A stretch of 64,000 nucleotides of DNA. Origin: Edaphobacter bradus. Lineage in GTDB: Bacteria > Acidobacteriota > Terriglobia > Terriglobales > Acidobacteriaceae. The notes beneath the pieces are model-generated. The model was given only the letters and a program-made list of their open reading frames with translations. It was not told the origin of the DNA and ran no database searches. Location of the stretch: assembly GCF_025685645.1 (NCBI RefSeq), contig NZ_JAGSYF010000002.1, forward strand, positions 248,001-312,000, given 5' to 3'. Shown here in pieces: positions 8,735 to 18,310 of the stretch. Position 1 is the stretch's first letter. Each line of letters begins with the position of its first letter. The translations under genes and the position numbers were made by a program.

Positions 8735-10915
8735 TTATAGCTCCATGACCACCGCTACTGAGCGCGGAGGGATCGTTAGATTACCCGCGAGTGGCATGGA
8801 GTCCGGCTGCTCCGGTGTAGCAAACACCAGTTTGCCCGGATTGGGAAGCTGCACTTCCGCAGAAAGCGTTTTGCTGCGTTCGTGGTTGATCACGACAACC
8901 GCACGCTTGCCGGCACTGGTAACGAAAACGGTGTGGCGGTGCTGACCGTCGGCGGAGACATTGGCACCAAGCGTATCGCGGAACTCAGCATCCCAGAGCC
9001 ATGCCTTGTACCGCGTGCGTAACGCATCGATTTTCTGCCCGTAGGATAGAGTCAGAGGAAAGGCCGTTAGATGACCTTTGAAGTTGAGAGGTTCGTAACT
9101 AATAATGTAGCGATACGCTAGGAGCAGGTTGAGCATCTCGCGATCGTCGAACCCGGTGACTGCTACTAAAAGCGGAGCCTGAGAATCGACGTAGCGGCAG
9201 ACTGCGCGAGATCCGTTATTAATGCGGAAGTAGGAGACTGGATAATACTGCAGCAGCCAGTCCTGCGGGCCCTCTCCAGCGTGGATGAAATCGGGATCAA
9301 TCTTGTCAGACGCAGCGTGAAACTGCCTGGCCATCGGCATATCCCCTCCATAGATGTAGCCCGGAGGCGCGTATCCATGGTTTGGGCTGAACGAGAACTC
9401 TACCGGGCCGTGATGGCACACCTCATCGAACAGCCACCCCGCAGCGCCGAGGTCGAGAATCTTCTGAAATTCTTTCGTGGCAACGTCGCGATAGGCCGGA
9501 CATTGAACATCCATGATCGCGCGACGTCGATTGTTGATCTGTGCTAACTGCGTCGGCGTTGTATAGCTGTAGCCGTTGGTTTCATAGCGAATGCCGTATG
9601 GGTCCGTCGCTTCGTACTTGTACAGGTCAGTCTTATATTGCTCGGTCGTCAAGTCGGCCCAGATTGGCTTACCAAACAGAATCATCTTTACGCCTTTGGC
9701 ACGGGCATGCAGGATCGCATCATGCAACTCGTTCCGTGTCCCCAATCCGGGATCGGTATCGAGAGATGGATCACAGCTATCTTGCCCGCCACGAGCCCAT
9801 CCGACCAGTTGAATGGCTGTTACGCCGTTCGCGGCACACTCGTCGATATATTTCGGAAGATCGCGATATGGAATCCTGTAGTCCTGCTCCGCTCCATCGA
9901 TCTGCAACTGCAGCCACGAGTGCACGTCCTTTACCCACCCGGCAATATGAGGCTGCTGGAACCAGGTTGACCGCCAATTCTTGTATAGGTCGAGCCCTGC
10001 ATGCCAATCGCCATCGTAGGCGCGCAGAACCACAGGCACGAGTTTCTTCGTAGATTGAGGTTGCACGAAGACGAAGTGGCAGGTACGGAATTCAAGATTG
10101 ACCGGCCTGCCTGAAATCTCTTGCTGCTGCGGCACCAACGAATCGGGCGATTCGAGGAAACCGGGGCGCTGCTCAAAGGTGAACTCCAGCAGATAACGCT
10201 GCGTCGGGTCGTGCATCTCCACATAAAGGCCTTGCTTCGCAGCCTGAATCAAGCAGAAGAGACTCTGTTTCGACTCAATGGTCATTGTCGGGAAATCTAC
10301 CCCCCAGTAGCCCTTGTCGTTTCTGAACGCCGGGGAAAGTGGAGAGCTGTTCAGATTGCCGTACCACATGTGCTCCGACTGCATGCTCTCACCTGGCGTC
10401 GGAGTATTCACATCTCCAAAGTAGGGGTAGTCGACGGTTTCAATTGTCAGAGACGAGCGGTTAACCAACGTAGGGTCAAAAGTGAGAACTCCCTTTTCCA
10501 AGGTCACCGCCGCAGTGAATATCAGCGGTAGGGCACCGCCGTGTTCGCTGACCGGGTCCTTCCATTCAAGTTCCACCTCGGTATCCGAAACCTTCACTAC
10601 CTTGGTAGCGCGCTGGTTCTGCCCGAGAACAAAATTTGCGCGACGATGCGGTAACGGCGCAAGCAGACGGAATGACACACCCAGCTCTGGGCGCCGAGCA
10701 ATCGTCCAGTGGGTAGACTTTCGCTCAAGCCGCGTTATCGCACCCGATCCCTTGTCGAACGCTACAAGCAACTCGCTGTCCTGCAGGACGACCTCCTCGC
10801 CTGTTGCAGTACTCCCAATTGCAGAGCCGTTCGATTGCGCTCGCGCTTCAGTGCTTTCGGCAACTGCCCCGAACATAGCCAAACCGGCCAACTTATTGAA
10901 TGTTCTTCTGTCCAT
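8735..10915 (-). CDS. DUF6259-type Tat-exported glycosidase-like protein (copy 2)
   Basis: The protein has 726 residues from the ATG at 10915, preceded by a GGGGA ribosome site. MDRRTFNKLAGLAMFGA gives a Tat signal. It is a full-length paralogue of the protein at 1607-3796: the same VTAIQLVGWARGGQD, WLFDEVCHHGPVEFSF, HAGEGPQDWLLQYYPVSYFR and VLINHE-type C-terminal segments occur in the same order. The two copies are clearly diverged rather than a recent duplication, which suggests related but different substrates. It runs convergent with the MFS gene and divergent from the GH2 gene. Catalytic residues and substrate are not established. Confidence 0.7.
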   Translation of the reverse strand: MDRRTFNKLAGLAMFGAVAESTEARAQSNGSAIGSTATGEEVVLQDSELLVAFDKGSGAITRLERKSTHWTIARRPELGVSFRLLAPLPHRRANFVLGQNQRATKVVKVSDTEVELEWKDPVSEHGGALPLIFTAAVTLEKGVLTFDPTLVNRSSLTIETVDYPYFGDVNTPTPGESMQSEHMWYGNLNSSPLSPAFRNDKGYWGVDFPTMTIESKQSLFCLIQAAKQGLYVEMHDPTQRYLLEFTFEQRPGFLESPDSLVPQQQEISGRPVNLEFRTCHFVFVQPQSTKKLVPVVLRAYDGDWHAGLDLYKNWRSTWFQQPHIAGWVKDVHSWLQLQIDGAEQDYRIPYRDLPKYIDECAANGVTAIQLVGWARGGQDSCDPSLDTDPGLGTRNELHDAILHARAKGVKMILFGKPIWADLTTEQYKTDLYKYEATDPYGIRYETNGYSYTTPTQLAQINNRRRAIMDVQCPAYRDVATKEFQKILDLGAAGWLFDEVCHHGPVEFSFSPNHGYAPPGYIYGGDMPMARQFHAASDKIDPDFIHAGEGPQDWLLQYYPVSYFRINNGSRAVCRYVDSQAPLLVAVTGFDDREMLNLLLAYRYIISYEPLNFKGHLTAFPLTLSYGQKIDALRTRYKAWLWDAEFRDTLGANVSADGQHRHTVFVTSAGKRAVVVINHERSKTLSAEVQLPNPGKLVFATPEQPDSMPLAGNLTIPPRSVAVVMEL

Positions 10916-11316
10916 ATTTGTCCCCAATCAATCTATTTTTCTTGAAACAATTTGTTTGAAGCGAAGATAAAGGCCCATCGCGGCGCTCAGAGAATATTGT
11001 CGATTAGCGTGCATGAGCCCTATCAATCGCTGACCGTTGAAATGCGAGAAATCTCCTGGGTTTCTCTGGGCTAACACAGGTCAGCGGATGGTCTTACCGG
11101 TTGATCGAAGGTCACTATCGCTGTTATTGGTTACAAACGCAAAAGCCAGGGAGTCGAATCACTGCGAGTTTGCCATCCTTTTCGAAAATACGGCGTAGCT
11201 CCGTGTCCCACAGATCTTCAAAGCAAATGCCTCCGATAATAGGAGCCTGTGAAGCGCAGCATTTGGGGCTCTCTTTGGTTTCGGCGCAAATCTTAAGTTT
11301 CGACGCGCACGATTGT

Positions 11317-11336
11317 CAATCGATAATAATCGATTA
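11317..11336. promoter_or_regulatory. Tandem AATCGAT operator element
   Basis: Two ATCGAT cores (11319-11324 and 11329-11334) lie exactly 10 bp apart, one helical turn. They are flanked by CA on the left and TA on the right, and relate to the CAATCGATTG palindromes at 7247 and 11542. Confidence 0.4.
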
Positions 11337-11541
11337 GCTTCTATTAGATCTGTGTCAATAGCCACCGCGCAACCTTTCAGTTGAGGGTCTTGCTCGGATT
11401 TTCATGTATGTTTTAGCGGGTTATCGGCTCCTCGTCCTGCGAACCGTCGTTCGTCGCGGTCATATCGAACAGTCACATCTGATGCGGGCCTAGCGGAATC
11501 GCGAAGAACATTATTTCCAAATCCTGCTTAAAAAACAAAAC

Positions 11542-11551
11542 CAATCGATTG
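11542..11551. promoter_or_regulatory. Palindromic operator CAATCGATTG upstream of the GH2 gene
   Basis: An exact copy of the 10-bp palindrome at 7247, located 109 bp before the GH2 start codon. Its repetition in front of two catabolic genes suggests one regulator acting on both. Confidence 0.5.
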
Positions 11552-11659
11552 CCATCTATTTTGGAGTATCATGGCCCGTGTCAAAGCGGGTTTGACCAGA
11601 GGTCGCAGTCATCCATCAAAAGCGACGGCACCACGGAGAGAAGGGACACAAGCGACATC

Positions 11660-14071
11660 ATGAAATCTGATCAAAATAAGCCGTGCGAATTGACTCGCCG
11701 CGGATTCGTCCGCTCTTGCGTCAATACCAGCCTTGTTCTCGCAACTAGGCCCCTATGGGGCCTCTCCCGCATGAATGCCGCCAAGGTATCGCAGTCGGCC
11801 TCTCCTGAAATGAAGTTTTCCCTCGACCAGGATTGGCTCTTTGGAGGCAAAGTAAGCTCCCAACTCGAAGAGAGTCAATTCGCCAAAGTCACTCTCCCCC
11901 ACTGCGTCGCCAGGCTCTCATGGGAAAGCTGGAACCCGGACTCCTGGGAGGATGTGTGGCTGTATCGCCGCTACATCTCCCTACCTCAGGAACTTCCAGG
12001 TCGTCGGGTCTTCCTCAAGTTCGACGCGATCATGACGGCCGCCGAGGTGTCCATCAACGGCGTAAGCCTACCCGCCCACCAGGGCGGCTACCTGCCAGTT
12101 ACTTACGAGATCACCCAGGCGCTCAAGAAAGGCGACAACGTCCTCGACGTAAGAGTTGACGCACGTTTTGAGAACGTGCCTCCGGCAGGATCGCCGCGCG
12201 GCCCGCGCGCCGTCGATTACTACCTGCCCGGTGGCATGATTCGCGGGGCGATGCTATTTGCAGTCCCGGACGTATTCATCAGCGACGTCTTCGCCAAACC
12301 CATGGATGTACTCGAGCCCAGGCGCCGCGTCGAGATCGCCTGCTCTCTCGACGCCGCGACATCGCCCGAGGAAAAATTGCAGCTCGAAGTGAACCTGCTC
12401 GACGGCACTCACGTAGTCTCCAGCACACGCAAGGAATTGTCCGCTTCAAATTCCGGCAAGTTCGACGAAAAGATCACACTCGGTGGCTTGAGCAACATCA
12501 AACTGTGGGACGTCGACTCGCCAAAGCTCTACGATCTCGTTGTTACTCTAACTGCCGCCGGTCGTCCGGTTCACGACTACCGCACACGCATCGGTTTCCG
12601 CGAGGCTAAATTCACGGTTGACGGCTTCTTTCTCAACGGCCGCCGCCTGCACCTCTTCGGACTCAACCGCCACGAACTCTACCCCTACGTCGGCTACGCC
12701 ATGCCGCCGCGCGTCATGCGGCGCGATGCGGAGATAATTCGTAACGAATTCCACTGCAACATCGTTCGCTGCTCTCACTATCCGCAATCAGAATCCTTCC
12801 TGGAAGCATGCGACGAACTTGGCCTGATGGTGTGGGAAGAAACACCCGGCTGGCAATACATCGGCGACGCAGCGTTTCAGGACCTGGTCGTGCAGAACGT
12901 CGGAGACATGATCGTCCGTGATCGCAACCACGCCTCCATTGTCATCTGGGGAGTTCGCGTCAATGAGTCACGCAATGAGCAGCCTCTCTACAAGCGCACC
13001 ACCGCGCTTGCAAAGTCGCTCGATGACTCTCGCCCTTGCTCCGGCTCCATGACAGGCTTCGACAAGTGGCAAGAGGATTGGCACGAAGATGTCTTCGCCA
13101 TGGACGACTATCATCAGTCGCCCGACGGCACCGTGCAGATCTATCCTCCGCTACCCGGCATCCCCTACATGCTCGCCGAAACCGTCGGCCAGCGCACCTA
13201 CACCGCGACCGGGTTTAACAACGTGTATCGCCGCGCGGGCGACATCGCGACGCAATACAACCAGGCCCTCTACCACGCGCAGGCACACGACAAAGCCCTC
13301 GCCTATCCGCGCCTCTGCGGCGTGATCGCGTGGTGCGCATTCGAATACGGCAGCCCGCAGAACTCACACAAAGGCGTGAAGAATCCCGGCGTAGCCGACG
13401 TCTTCCGAGTTCCGAAACTCGGCGCAGCCTTCTATCAGTCTCAGGTCAGCCCAGATATTAAGCCCGTCATCCTTCCGAATTTCTATTGGAACTTCGGGCC
13501 TTCAACTCCGCGAGGCCCAGGAAAGGGCGCCGCAATCTTTTCCAATTGTGATCAGTTGAAACTCTACGTCGATGGCAAGCTGCATTCCACGATAGAGCCT
13601 GACCGCAAGAACTATCCCAATCTCAAACACTCTCCGTTCTTCGCCGATCTCGATCTCGACGGAGCAAATCACCCCGAGCTTCGAATCGACGGCTATGTCG
13701 CCAGCCGCAAAGTGACCTTTGCCTCGTTCTCTTCTGATCTCAAACAGGATCAATTCTTCGTCACGGTCGATGATGAGGCCATCGTAGGCGACGGACTCGA
13801 TGCGACTCGCGTCGTCTTTCGCGTCGCCGACAAATTTGGTGCTCCAAGGCTCTTCGCCGGCGGAGATGTAAACTTCACGCTCACCGGCCCCGGCCTATTG
13901 GTCGGAGACAATCCCTTTTTCCTCACCGAAAGCGGAGGTGTAGGCGCAATCTGGTTGAGAGGTCTTCCTAATACCTCTGGAAAACTTACTCTGCAGGCCA
14001 GACACTGCGCTCTGGGAAGCAAATCGATCGTGATCGCCGTGCATCCAGACACCGGAGCACGGCGAGTATAG
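11660..14071 (+). CDS. Glycoside hydrolase family 2 enzyme (beta-galactosidase / beta-glucuronidase type), Tat-exported
   Basis: The protein has 803 residues from the ATG at 11660, chosen because it starts a Tat signal (LTRRGFVRS). Domains in order are a sugar-binding jelly roll (about 50-210), an Ig-like domain, a TIM barrel (about 340-640) and a C-terminal beta domain. GH2 signatures are visible: GLNRHELYPYVG, NIVRCSHYPQSESFLEACDELGLMVWEE, and the acid/base segment RDRNHASIVIWGVRVNES, where Glu of VNES takes the place of the usual NE. The nucleophile is likely the Glu of YMLAETVG. Sugar specificity cannot be read safely. The CAATCGATTG palindrome upstream ties it to the hexuronate-type permease. 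The LacI gene lies 449 bp downstream. Confidence 0.85.
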   Translation: MKSDQNKPCELTRRGFVRSCVNTSLVLATRPLWGLSRMNAAKVSQSASPEMKFSLDQDWLFGGKVSSQLEESQFAKVTLPHCVARLSWESWNPDSWEDVWLYRRYISLPQELPGRRVFLKFDAIMTAAEVSINGVSLPAHQGGYLPVTYEITQALKKGDNVLDVRVDARFENVPPAGSPRGPRAVDYYLPGGMIRGAMLFAVPDVFISDVFAKPMDVLEPRRRVEIACSLDAATSPEEKLQLEVNLLDGTHVVSSTRKELSASNSGKFDEKITLGGLSNIKLWDVDSPKLYDLVVTLTAAGRPVHDYRTRIGFREAKFTVDGFFLNGRRLHLFGLNRHELYPYVGYAMPPRVMRRDAEIIRNEFHCNIVRCSHYPQSESFLEACDELGLMVWEETPGWQYIGDAAFQDLVVQNVGDMIVRDRNHASIVIWGVRVNESRNEQPLYKRTTALAKSLDDSRPCSGSMTGFDKWQEDWHEDVFAMDDYHQSPDGTVQIYPPLPGIPYMLAETVGQRTYTATGFNNVYRRAGDIATQYNQALYHAQAHDKALAYPRLCGVIAWCAFEYGSPQNSHKGVKNPGVADVFRVPKLGAAFYQSQVSPDIKPVILPNFYWNFGPSTPRGPGKGAAIFSNCDQLKLYVDGKLHSTIEPDRKNYPNLKHSPFFADLDLDGANHPELRIDGYVASRKVTFASFSSDLKQDQFFVTVDDEAIVGDGLDATRVVFRVADKFGAPRLFAGGDVNFTLTGPGLLVGDNPFFLTESGGVGAIWLRGLPNTSGKLTLQARHCALGSKSIVIAVHPDTGARRV

Positions 14072-14076
14072 AGTTG

Positions 14077-14117
14077 AACACCGGTCGTCCTTAAGTTTAT
14101 GGAGAACGGCCGGTGTT
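14077..14117 (+). terminator. Hairpin after the GH2 gene
   Basis: AACACCGG at 14077-14084 pairs with CCGGTGTT at 14110-14117 around an imperfectly paired middle, five bases after the GH2 stop codon. There is no clear T-tract, so termination is plausible but not certain. Confidence 0.4.
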
Positions 14118-14318
14118 GACTCGAGCGCGTGTCCAAACCTCGGCGCACGGAACATTGGCTTCTGGGCCGCAAGAGAAATCTCGCTGCACCTCGAAAGGCT
14201 TCGATATTGGGGGCTGCGTAGCCTTCGATTCGAATACCATTCTAAACTTCTCGGCCGATCGTACAAACGTGTTTTGCGAGTTCCCTCCCGCTTTCTTGCT
14301 GGCTTTTTCTTTTTTTTA

Positions 14319-14330
14319 GAAACCGATCTC
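14319..14330. promoter_or_regulatory. Putative LacI-family operator, site 3
   Basis: GAAACCGATCTC lies 189 bp upstream of the LacI start. A related palindrome without the central CG (AGAGACCATTCTCT) occurs at 14395-14408, closer to the gene. Confidence 0.5.
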
Positions 14331-14519
14331 CCGGTGATTCCTACGGCAAAAAGGAAATGATTGCGAAACACCGCCAAATAGCTCTAGAATTTTCAGAGAC
14401 CATTCTCTGACGGCTGAGACGTCTCATCAGACTGACAAGATGCGCAAAGACATGCAAGAACAAGATCGGCCCTCAGTTGGAAGGCTTTTTGCCGCAGGGC
14501 GCAAACGTTAGGATAAAGA

Positions 14520-15530
14520 GTGAACATCAGAGAGATTGCACGGAAGGCATCGGTTTCACATTCCACCGTTTCGCGAGTCATCAACAAGGTCAGCACTGTT
14601 GATCCCAAGCTTGCGCGTCGCGTGCTAGCTGTTATCGATGAGGTTGGCTATCGTCCCAACTATCAGGCGCAGGCACTGGCGCGAGGACGCAGTCATACCG
14701 TTGGCCTGATCGTGTCGGAATTGACCGGTGGTAATCCCTTTTTCTCTGAAATCATCCTTTATTTTGAACGTGCGGCCGTGGAGCACGGCTTTGAGGTTCT
14801 CATCAGCTTTGCAGACACTGAAACCGACCCAAGTCATGTAGCCGTCTGCGCAAACCGGATGAAAGAACGCCAGGTAGAAGGAATCGCCGTTCTTACTTTT
14901 GGGATGGAGCAATCGCTCATCGATGGCGAAGATCGCGCTGACTTGCCGATCGTTTTTGTCGGGGCCGATCGAGTGATCGAGGGTGTCAGGAACATCCAGA
15001 TCAACTATTTGGCTGGCATGCGCGAAGCCGTCAAGCATCTTGCCGACTTCGGACACAAGAGAATCGGCTACCTAAGTGGTCAGTTGAGTTTGAGCAGCAT
15101 GCGGATGCGTTATGACGCTCTGCGCAAGGCATTCAAAGCCATCGGAATTGCGATCGATAAGGGTCTCATCGTCGAATGCGATCATACCCTTGAAGGTGGA
15201 TTCCAGGGGATGTCTCGACTATTAAGTCTCCCGCGCCCCCCGACCGCCGTGCTTTGTTCTAATGACATGGCAGCAATGGGAGCACTGCGTGCGATGAGCC
15301 TACGAAAGCTTCACGCGGGCAAAGATATTTCTGTCATCGGTTTTGACGATCTTCCGATCTGCAATTACATGCAGCCGCCTCTGAGCACGATCCGATTCTC
15401 TCCTAAGGAGCTGGCGATACTCGCTTTCCGCGCTCTCATGGACGATATTGAGGGAACCGAAGGCAAGGGCGAGTACAAGTACGTGACACAGTTTGTTCTT
15501 CGGGAATCGACCGGCGCGCCCCGTACCTAG
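14520..15530 (+). CDS. LacI-family transcriptional regulator
   Basis: The protein has 336 residues from a GTG start behind an AGGA ribosome site. The N-terminal helix-turn-helix and hinge are typical (IREIARKASVSHSTVSRVINK, then VGYRPNYQAQALARG), followed by the two-lobed periplasmic-binding-like sensor (VGLIVSEL, ILCSNDMAAMGALRA-type loop, DISVIGFDDLP). It sits between the hydrolase genes and the sugar cassette. The GAnACCGrTCTC palindromes in front of the GH79-like gene, this gene, the cupin isomerase and the symporter have the central CG expected for this family, so it is the best candidate to bind them. The effector would be a sugar or sugar derivative from the pathway, which is inference. 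Confidence 0.9.
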   Translation: MNIREIARKASVSHSTVSRVINKVSTVDPKLARRVLAVIDEVGYRPNYQAQALARGRSHTVGLIVSELTGGNPFFSEIILYFERAAVEHGFEVLISFADTETDPSHVAVCANRMKERQVEGIAVLTFGMEQSLIDGEDRADLPIVFVGADRVIEGVRNIQINYLAGMREAVKHLADFGHKRIGYLSGQLSLSSMRMRYDALRKAFKAIGIAIDKGLIVECDHTLEGGFQGMSRLLSLPRPPTAVLCSNDMAAMGALRAMSLRKLHAGKDISVIGFDDLPICNYMQPPLSTIRFSPKELAILAFRALMDDIEGTEGKGEYKYVTQFVLRESTGAPRT

Positions 15531-15725
15531 CTCATTTTCCGGCCAGGAGCTTCCGACTCGTATGTCGAGGCATGGGTCGTGTGTCTCCAAAATCAGTGCA
15601 GCCCCTCTCGACCGTTACAACCACAGGTCCTCATCCGGAACCGCCCAGCGCTCCTACGGGACCACGGCCACAATCACCGCGATTTGAGTAACCGTTGAAT
15701 TAACAGTGCCAAATGTCGCGAATTG

Positions 15726-15737
15726 GAGACCGATCTC
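15726..15737. promoter_or_regulatory. Putative LacI-family operator, site 4
   Basis: GAGACCGATCTC, one mismatch from a perfect palindrome, in the intergenic region ahead of the sugar cassette. Confidence 0.55.
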
Positions 15738-15964
15738 TCGATTATAGGACAATCGACCTGCGGATCCTGCCTTCGACACTCGTCGCGCACGCCCGATCTT
15801 CTTATGATGCCAATTGGTGAGCCTTAGCCTCAGTCTATCTCCAACTATTCTTCTTAGGTATGCAACTATGCTTGGATCTTTCGATCGCCATTCTTCTGTC
15901 GAACAAGGGGTGGACTGCTAGTTGACATGCTGGATGGCAACGTGTAGGTTGATGCAATCGATAA

Positions 15965-15976
15965 GAGACCGCTCTC
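15965..15976. promoter_or_regulatory. Putative LacI-family operator, site 5
   Basis: GAGACCGCTCTC lies 61 bp before the cupin-isomerase start. It directly follows a CAATCGATAA element, so the two operator types may both act on this promoter. Confidence 0.55.
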
Positions 15977-16037
15977 TCGAATGGGCAATCGCACGATTGA
16001 GTCAAGTCGATACGGTCTGCTGAATGGAGATCAAACG

Positions 16038-17273
16038 ATGAGAGTTACAACGTCCGTCAATCACAAGATCTGTCAGGCACTGGAAGAATGCGAAGGAATC
16101 TTGCGGCTTGCGCCGACATGGGTTCCACGTGCATACATGATGCCTGGCCGCCGGTTGAAGCTGGACACACGCGATCTCTATGCGTATGGTGCACACCGGG
16201 GTGGTGTCGATGAGCGCTGGATCGCATCCACGACGATGGCGATGAATGAAAACCGCGCTCCTGACGAAGGCCTAAGCTTTGTGGTCTCGGGCAGCCAAAG
16301 ATTTCTCCTCAAGGAAGCAATCGAGGCGGAAGGCCCTCGCATGATTGGCCGACAATTGTGGGACAAGTATCAGCGGTGGCCGATCTACAGCAAATTCTTC
16401 GACAATATGGGGCCGATCCAGCACCATCTTCACCAAAGCGACGCGCAGGCCAAGTTGGTGGGAAGAGAAGGCAAACCCGAGGGCTACTATTTTCCTCCGC
16501 AGTTGAACCCGACGTTCGGGAACTTTCCACATACCTATTTTGGCCTTGAGCCCGGGACCACAAGGGCAGATATCCGCGCATGTCTGGAGCGCTGGAACGA
16601 AGGTGACAACAATATCTTGAACTATGCGAAGGCATATCGCCTGCAGCCAGGAACAGGCTGGCTGGTTCCCACGCGAATTCTGCATGCGCCAGGTTCCCTG
16701 CTGACCTATGAGCCACAGTGGGGCAGCGATGTACTGTCGATGTTCCAATCTATGGTCGAAGGCCGTCAGACCAAGCGTGATCTCTTAACGCAGGACGTGC
16801 CTATTGAAAAGCACAACGATCTTGACTTTATCGTAGACCTCGTAGATTGGGATCGAAATACCGACACGAATTTCAAGAGCAAGCACTACATTGAGCCGAT
16901 GATCGCTGCCGGGGGTGAGGGCCATGGCTATACAGACCGCTGGGTTGTCTACGGCAGAATCGACGGTGAGCAGAAATTCAGCGCAAAAGAGCTAACCGTA
17001 GGGCCCGGTGCTCAATGCACGCTGCGCGACAACGCGGCATCTGGATTGATCGTGACGCAGGGTCACGGAAAGATAGGCAAAGTAGAGATTGAATGTCCGA
17101 CCCTGATCCGGTTTGGACAGATGACGCAGGATGAAATCTTCATTACAGCGGAAGCCGCTGCCGACGACATTGTCATTGAAAACCACTCCAAGACCGAACC
17201 TCTCGTGACGCTCCGCTACTTCGGACCTGATGTCCACACAAACATGCCGGACGTCGGCGACCACGCGAGGTAG
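16038..17273 (+). CDS. Cupin-type sugar isomerase (mannose-6-phosphate-isomerase-like)
   Basis: The ATG at 16038 has a good GGAGAT site eight bases upstream, whereas the in-frame ATG at 15981 has none and lies next to an operator. The 411-residue protein has a class I mannose-6-phosphate-isomerase-like cupin segment (HHLHQSDAQAKLVGREGKPEGYYFPPQL), whose histidines are probable metal ligands. A second beta-barrel half follows. It is the first gene of a plus-strand cassette with a sugar epimerase, a mutarotase and an FGGY kinase, so aldose-ketose isomerisation of a free sugar is the likely role. The substrate is unknown. A 5-keto-4-deoxyuronate isomerase was considered and rejected on motif grounds. 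Confidence 0.6.
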   Translation: MRVTTSVNHKICQALEECEGILRLAPTWVPRAYMMPGRRLKLDTRDLYAYGAHRGGVDERWIASTTMAMNENRAPDEGLSFVVSGSQRFLLKEAIEAEGPRMIGRQLWDKYQRWPIYSKFFDNMGPIQHHLHQSDAQAKLVGREGKPEGYYFPPQLNPTFGNFPHTYFGLEPGTTRADIRACLERWNEGDNNILNYAKAYRLQPGTGWLVPTRILHAPGSLLTYEPQWGSDVLSMFQSMVEGRQTKRDLLTQDVPIEKHNDLDFIVDLVDWDRNTDTNFKSKHYIEPMIAAGGEGHGYTDRWVVYGRIDGEQKFSAKELTVGPGAQCTLRDNAASGLIVTQGHGKIGKVEIECPTLIRFGQMTQDEIFITAEAAADDIVIENHSKTEPLVTLRYFGPDVHTNMPDVGDHAR

Positions 17274-17307
17274 CGATCCACTCACAGAACCATTGTAGGG
17301 AGACAGC

Positions 17308-18255
17308 ATGCGGCAGCAGCATTTTGAAGCGAAGAACGAAGCAATCCGCGAAAAGTTTCTGGCTCTGAAGAAAAGCTCACCGGAGCGTTTCAAGACGAGG
17401 CTAAATCTTTCCTGGAGCAACTGGGGATTCGGACGCGAAAGTCTTGCCGACTCAGCCAAACGCCTCGAGAAGGCGGGGATGTCGTTCATCGAGCTCCATG
17501 GTAACCACTACGGTCCCGATTTAGGCTACAAGGTCGATGAGACACTCGAGATTCTCGGCGACCATGGACTCAAGGTCTCAGGAGTCTGTGGCATGTTCTT
17601 CTCTGACAATGATCTCTCAAGCAACCGAGCGGTATCTCGGCAGGCGGCAGTAGATTACCTGCGCCGCGAACTACCTTTCACGCAGGCTGTCGGTGGATCC
17701 TACTTGCTCGTGGTCCCGGGCGCAGTAGGGCGTCCGAAGCCATACGATGACGTGGAACAGGACCGGTCAGTTGAGACACTACAATTATGCGCCCCGTGGT
17801 TTACGCAGTTCGGCGTAAAAGCTGCAATCGAACCCATTCGGGCCGCCGAAGTTAGCTTCGTCCATACCATTCAGGATGCGAAAGACTATATCTGCGAAGT
17901 GAATAGCCCAGGCGTGGCCCACATCAATGGCGACGTTTACCATATGCAATCGGAAGAGAGCCACATCGGCGAAGCACTGCTGGCTGCGGGGGATATGCTA
18001 CTGAACTTGCACTTTGCAGACAGCAACCGCTCCGCGTTGGGAGAGGGTTCGCTCGATGTTGCCACTATTATTCGTACCCTCTATGTCATTGGCCACAACC
18101 AGCCGGGCCGCTACGTGACCTTCGAACCGCTTGGACCTGGTGGCGATCCCTATCCGGCAATGCATGGACGCCCTGACCAGGCAGAGCTCGATGCATTAGT
18201 ATTCAACAGCATTCGCTACTTCCGCGACTGTGAAGAGCTCGTCCTGTCCGAATAA
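17308..18255 (+). CDS. Xylose-isomerase-like TIM-barrel sugar isomerase/epimerase
   Basis: The protein has 315 residues and starts behind a GTAGGGAGA ribosome site, 34 bp after the cupin gene. The AP-endonuclease-2 / D-tagatose-3-epimerase fold is visible through its metal ligands: Glu in AAIEPI, Asp in HINGDVYHM, His in LHFADSNR and Glu in VTFEPLG. These enzymes interconvert ketoses at C3 or isomerise aldoses. Beside a cupin isomerase and a ribulokinase-like enzyme, a ketose epimerisation step feeding the kinase is the simplest reading, but the sugar is not determined. Confidence 0.75.
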   Translation: MRQQHFEAKNEAIREKFLALKKSSPERFKTRLNLSWSNWGFGRESLADSAKRLEKAGMSFIELHGNHYGPDLGYKVDETLEILGDHGLKVSGVCGMFFSDNDLSSNRAVSRQAAVDYLRRELPFTQAVGGSYLLVVPGAVGRPKPYDDVEQDRSVETLQLCAPWFTQFGVKAAIEPIRAAEVSFVHTIQDAKDYICEVNSPGVAHINGDVYHMQSEESHIGEALLAAGDMLLNLHFADSNRSALGEGSLDVATIIRTLYVIGHNQPGRYVTFEPLGPGGDPYPAMHGRPDQAELDALVFNSIRYFRDCEELVLSE

Positions 18256-18310
18256 CTCATTTTTTTGCAAGGCCTTCGTGGTTATCAAGATTGTCTGGAG
18301 TGTTCCGTAG

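Larger units (their letters stand above)
10916..11659. other. Divergent control region between DUF6259 copy 2 and GH2
   Basis: There is no convincing gene in these 744 bp; short frames here lack ribosome sites and family features. The region holds a tandem AATCGAT element and an exact CAATCGATTG palindrome, so it is probably the shared control region of the two flanking hydrolase genes. Confidence 0.55.
14072..14519. other. Intergenic region before the LacI regulator
   Basis: No gene was recognised. It contains a terminator-like inverted repeat just after the GH2 stop (14077-14117) and two operator-like palindromes (14319 and 14395) consistent with autoregulation of the LacI gene. Confidence 0.55.
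15531..16037. other. Control region of the sugar cassette
   Basis: There is no gene in these 507 bp. Two copies of the GAnACCGrTCTC operator (15726 and 15965) and a CAATCGATAA half-palindrome (15955-15964) abutting the second one indicate the promoter region of the cupin-isomerase operon. Confidence 0.55.

Noticed and set aside
16038..17273. 5-keto-4-deoxyuronate isomerase (KduI) call for the cupin protein
   Set aside because: The HHLHQSD-to-PEGYY segment fits the mannose-6-phosphate-isomerase-like cupins, and the length of about 410 residues is too long for KduI.
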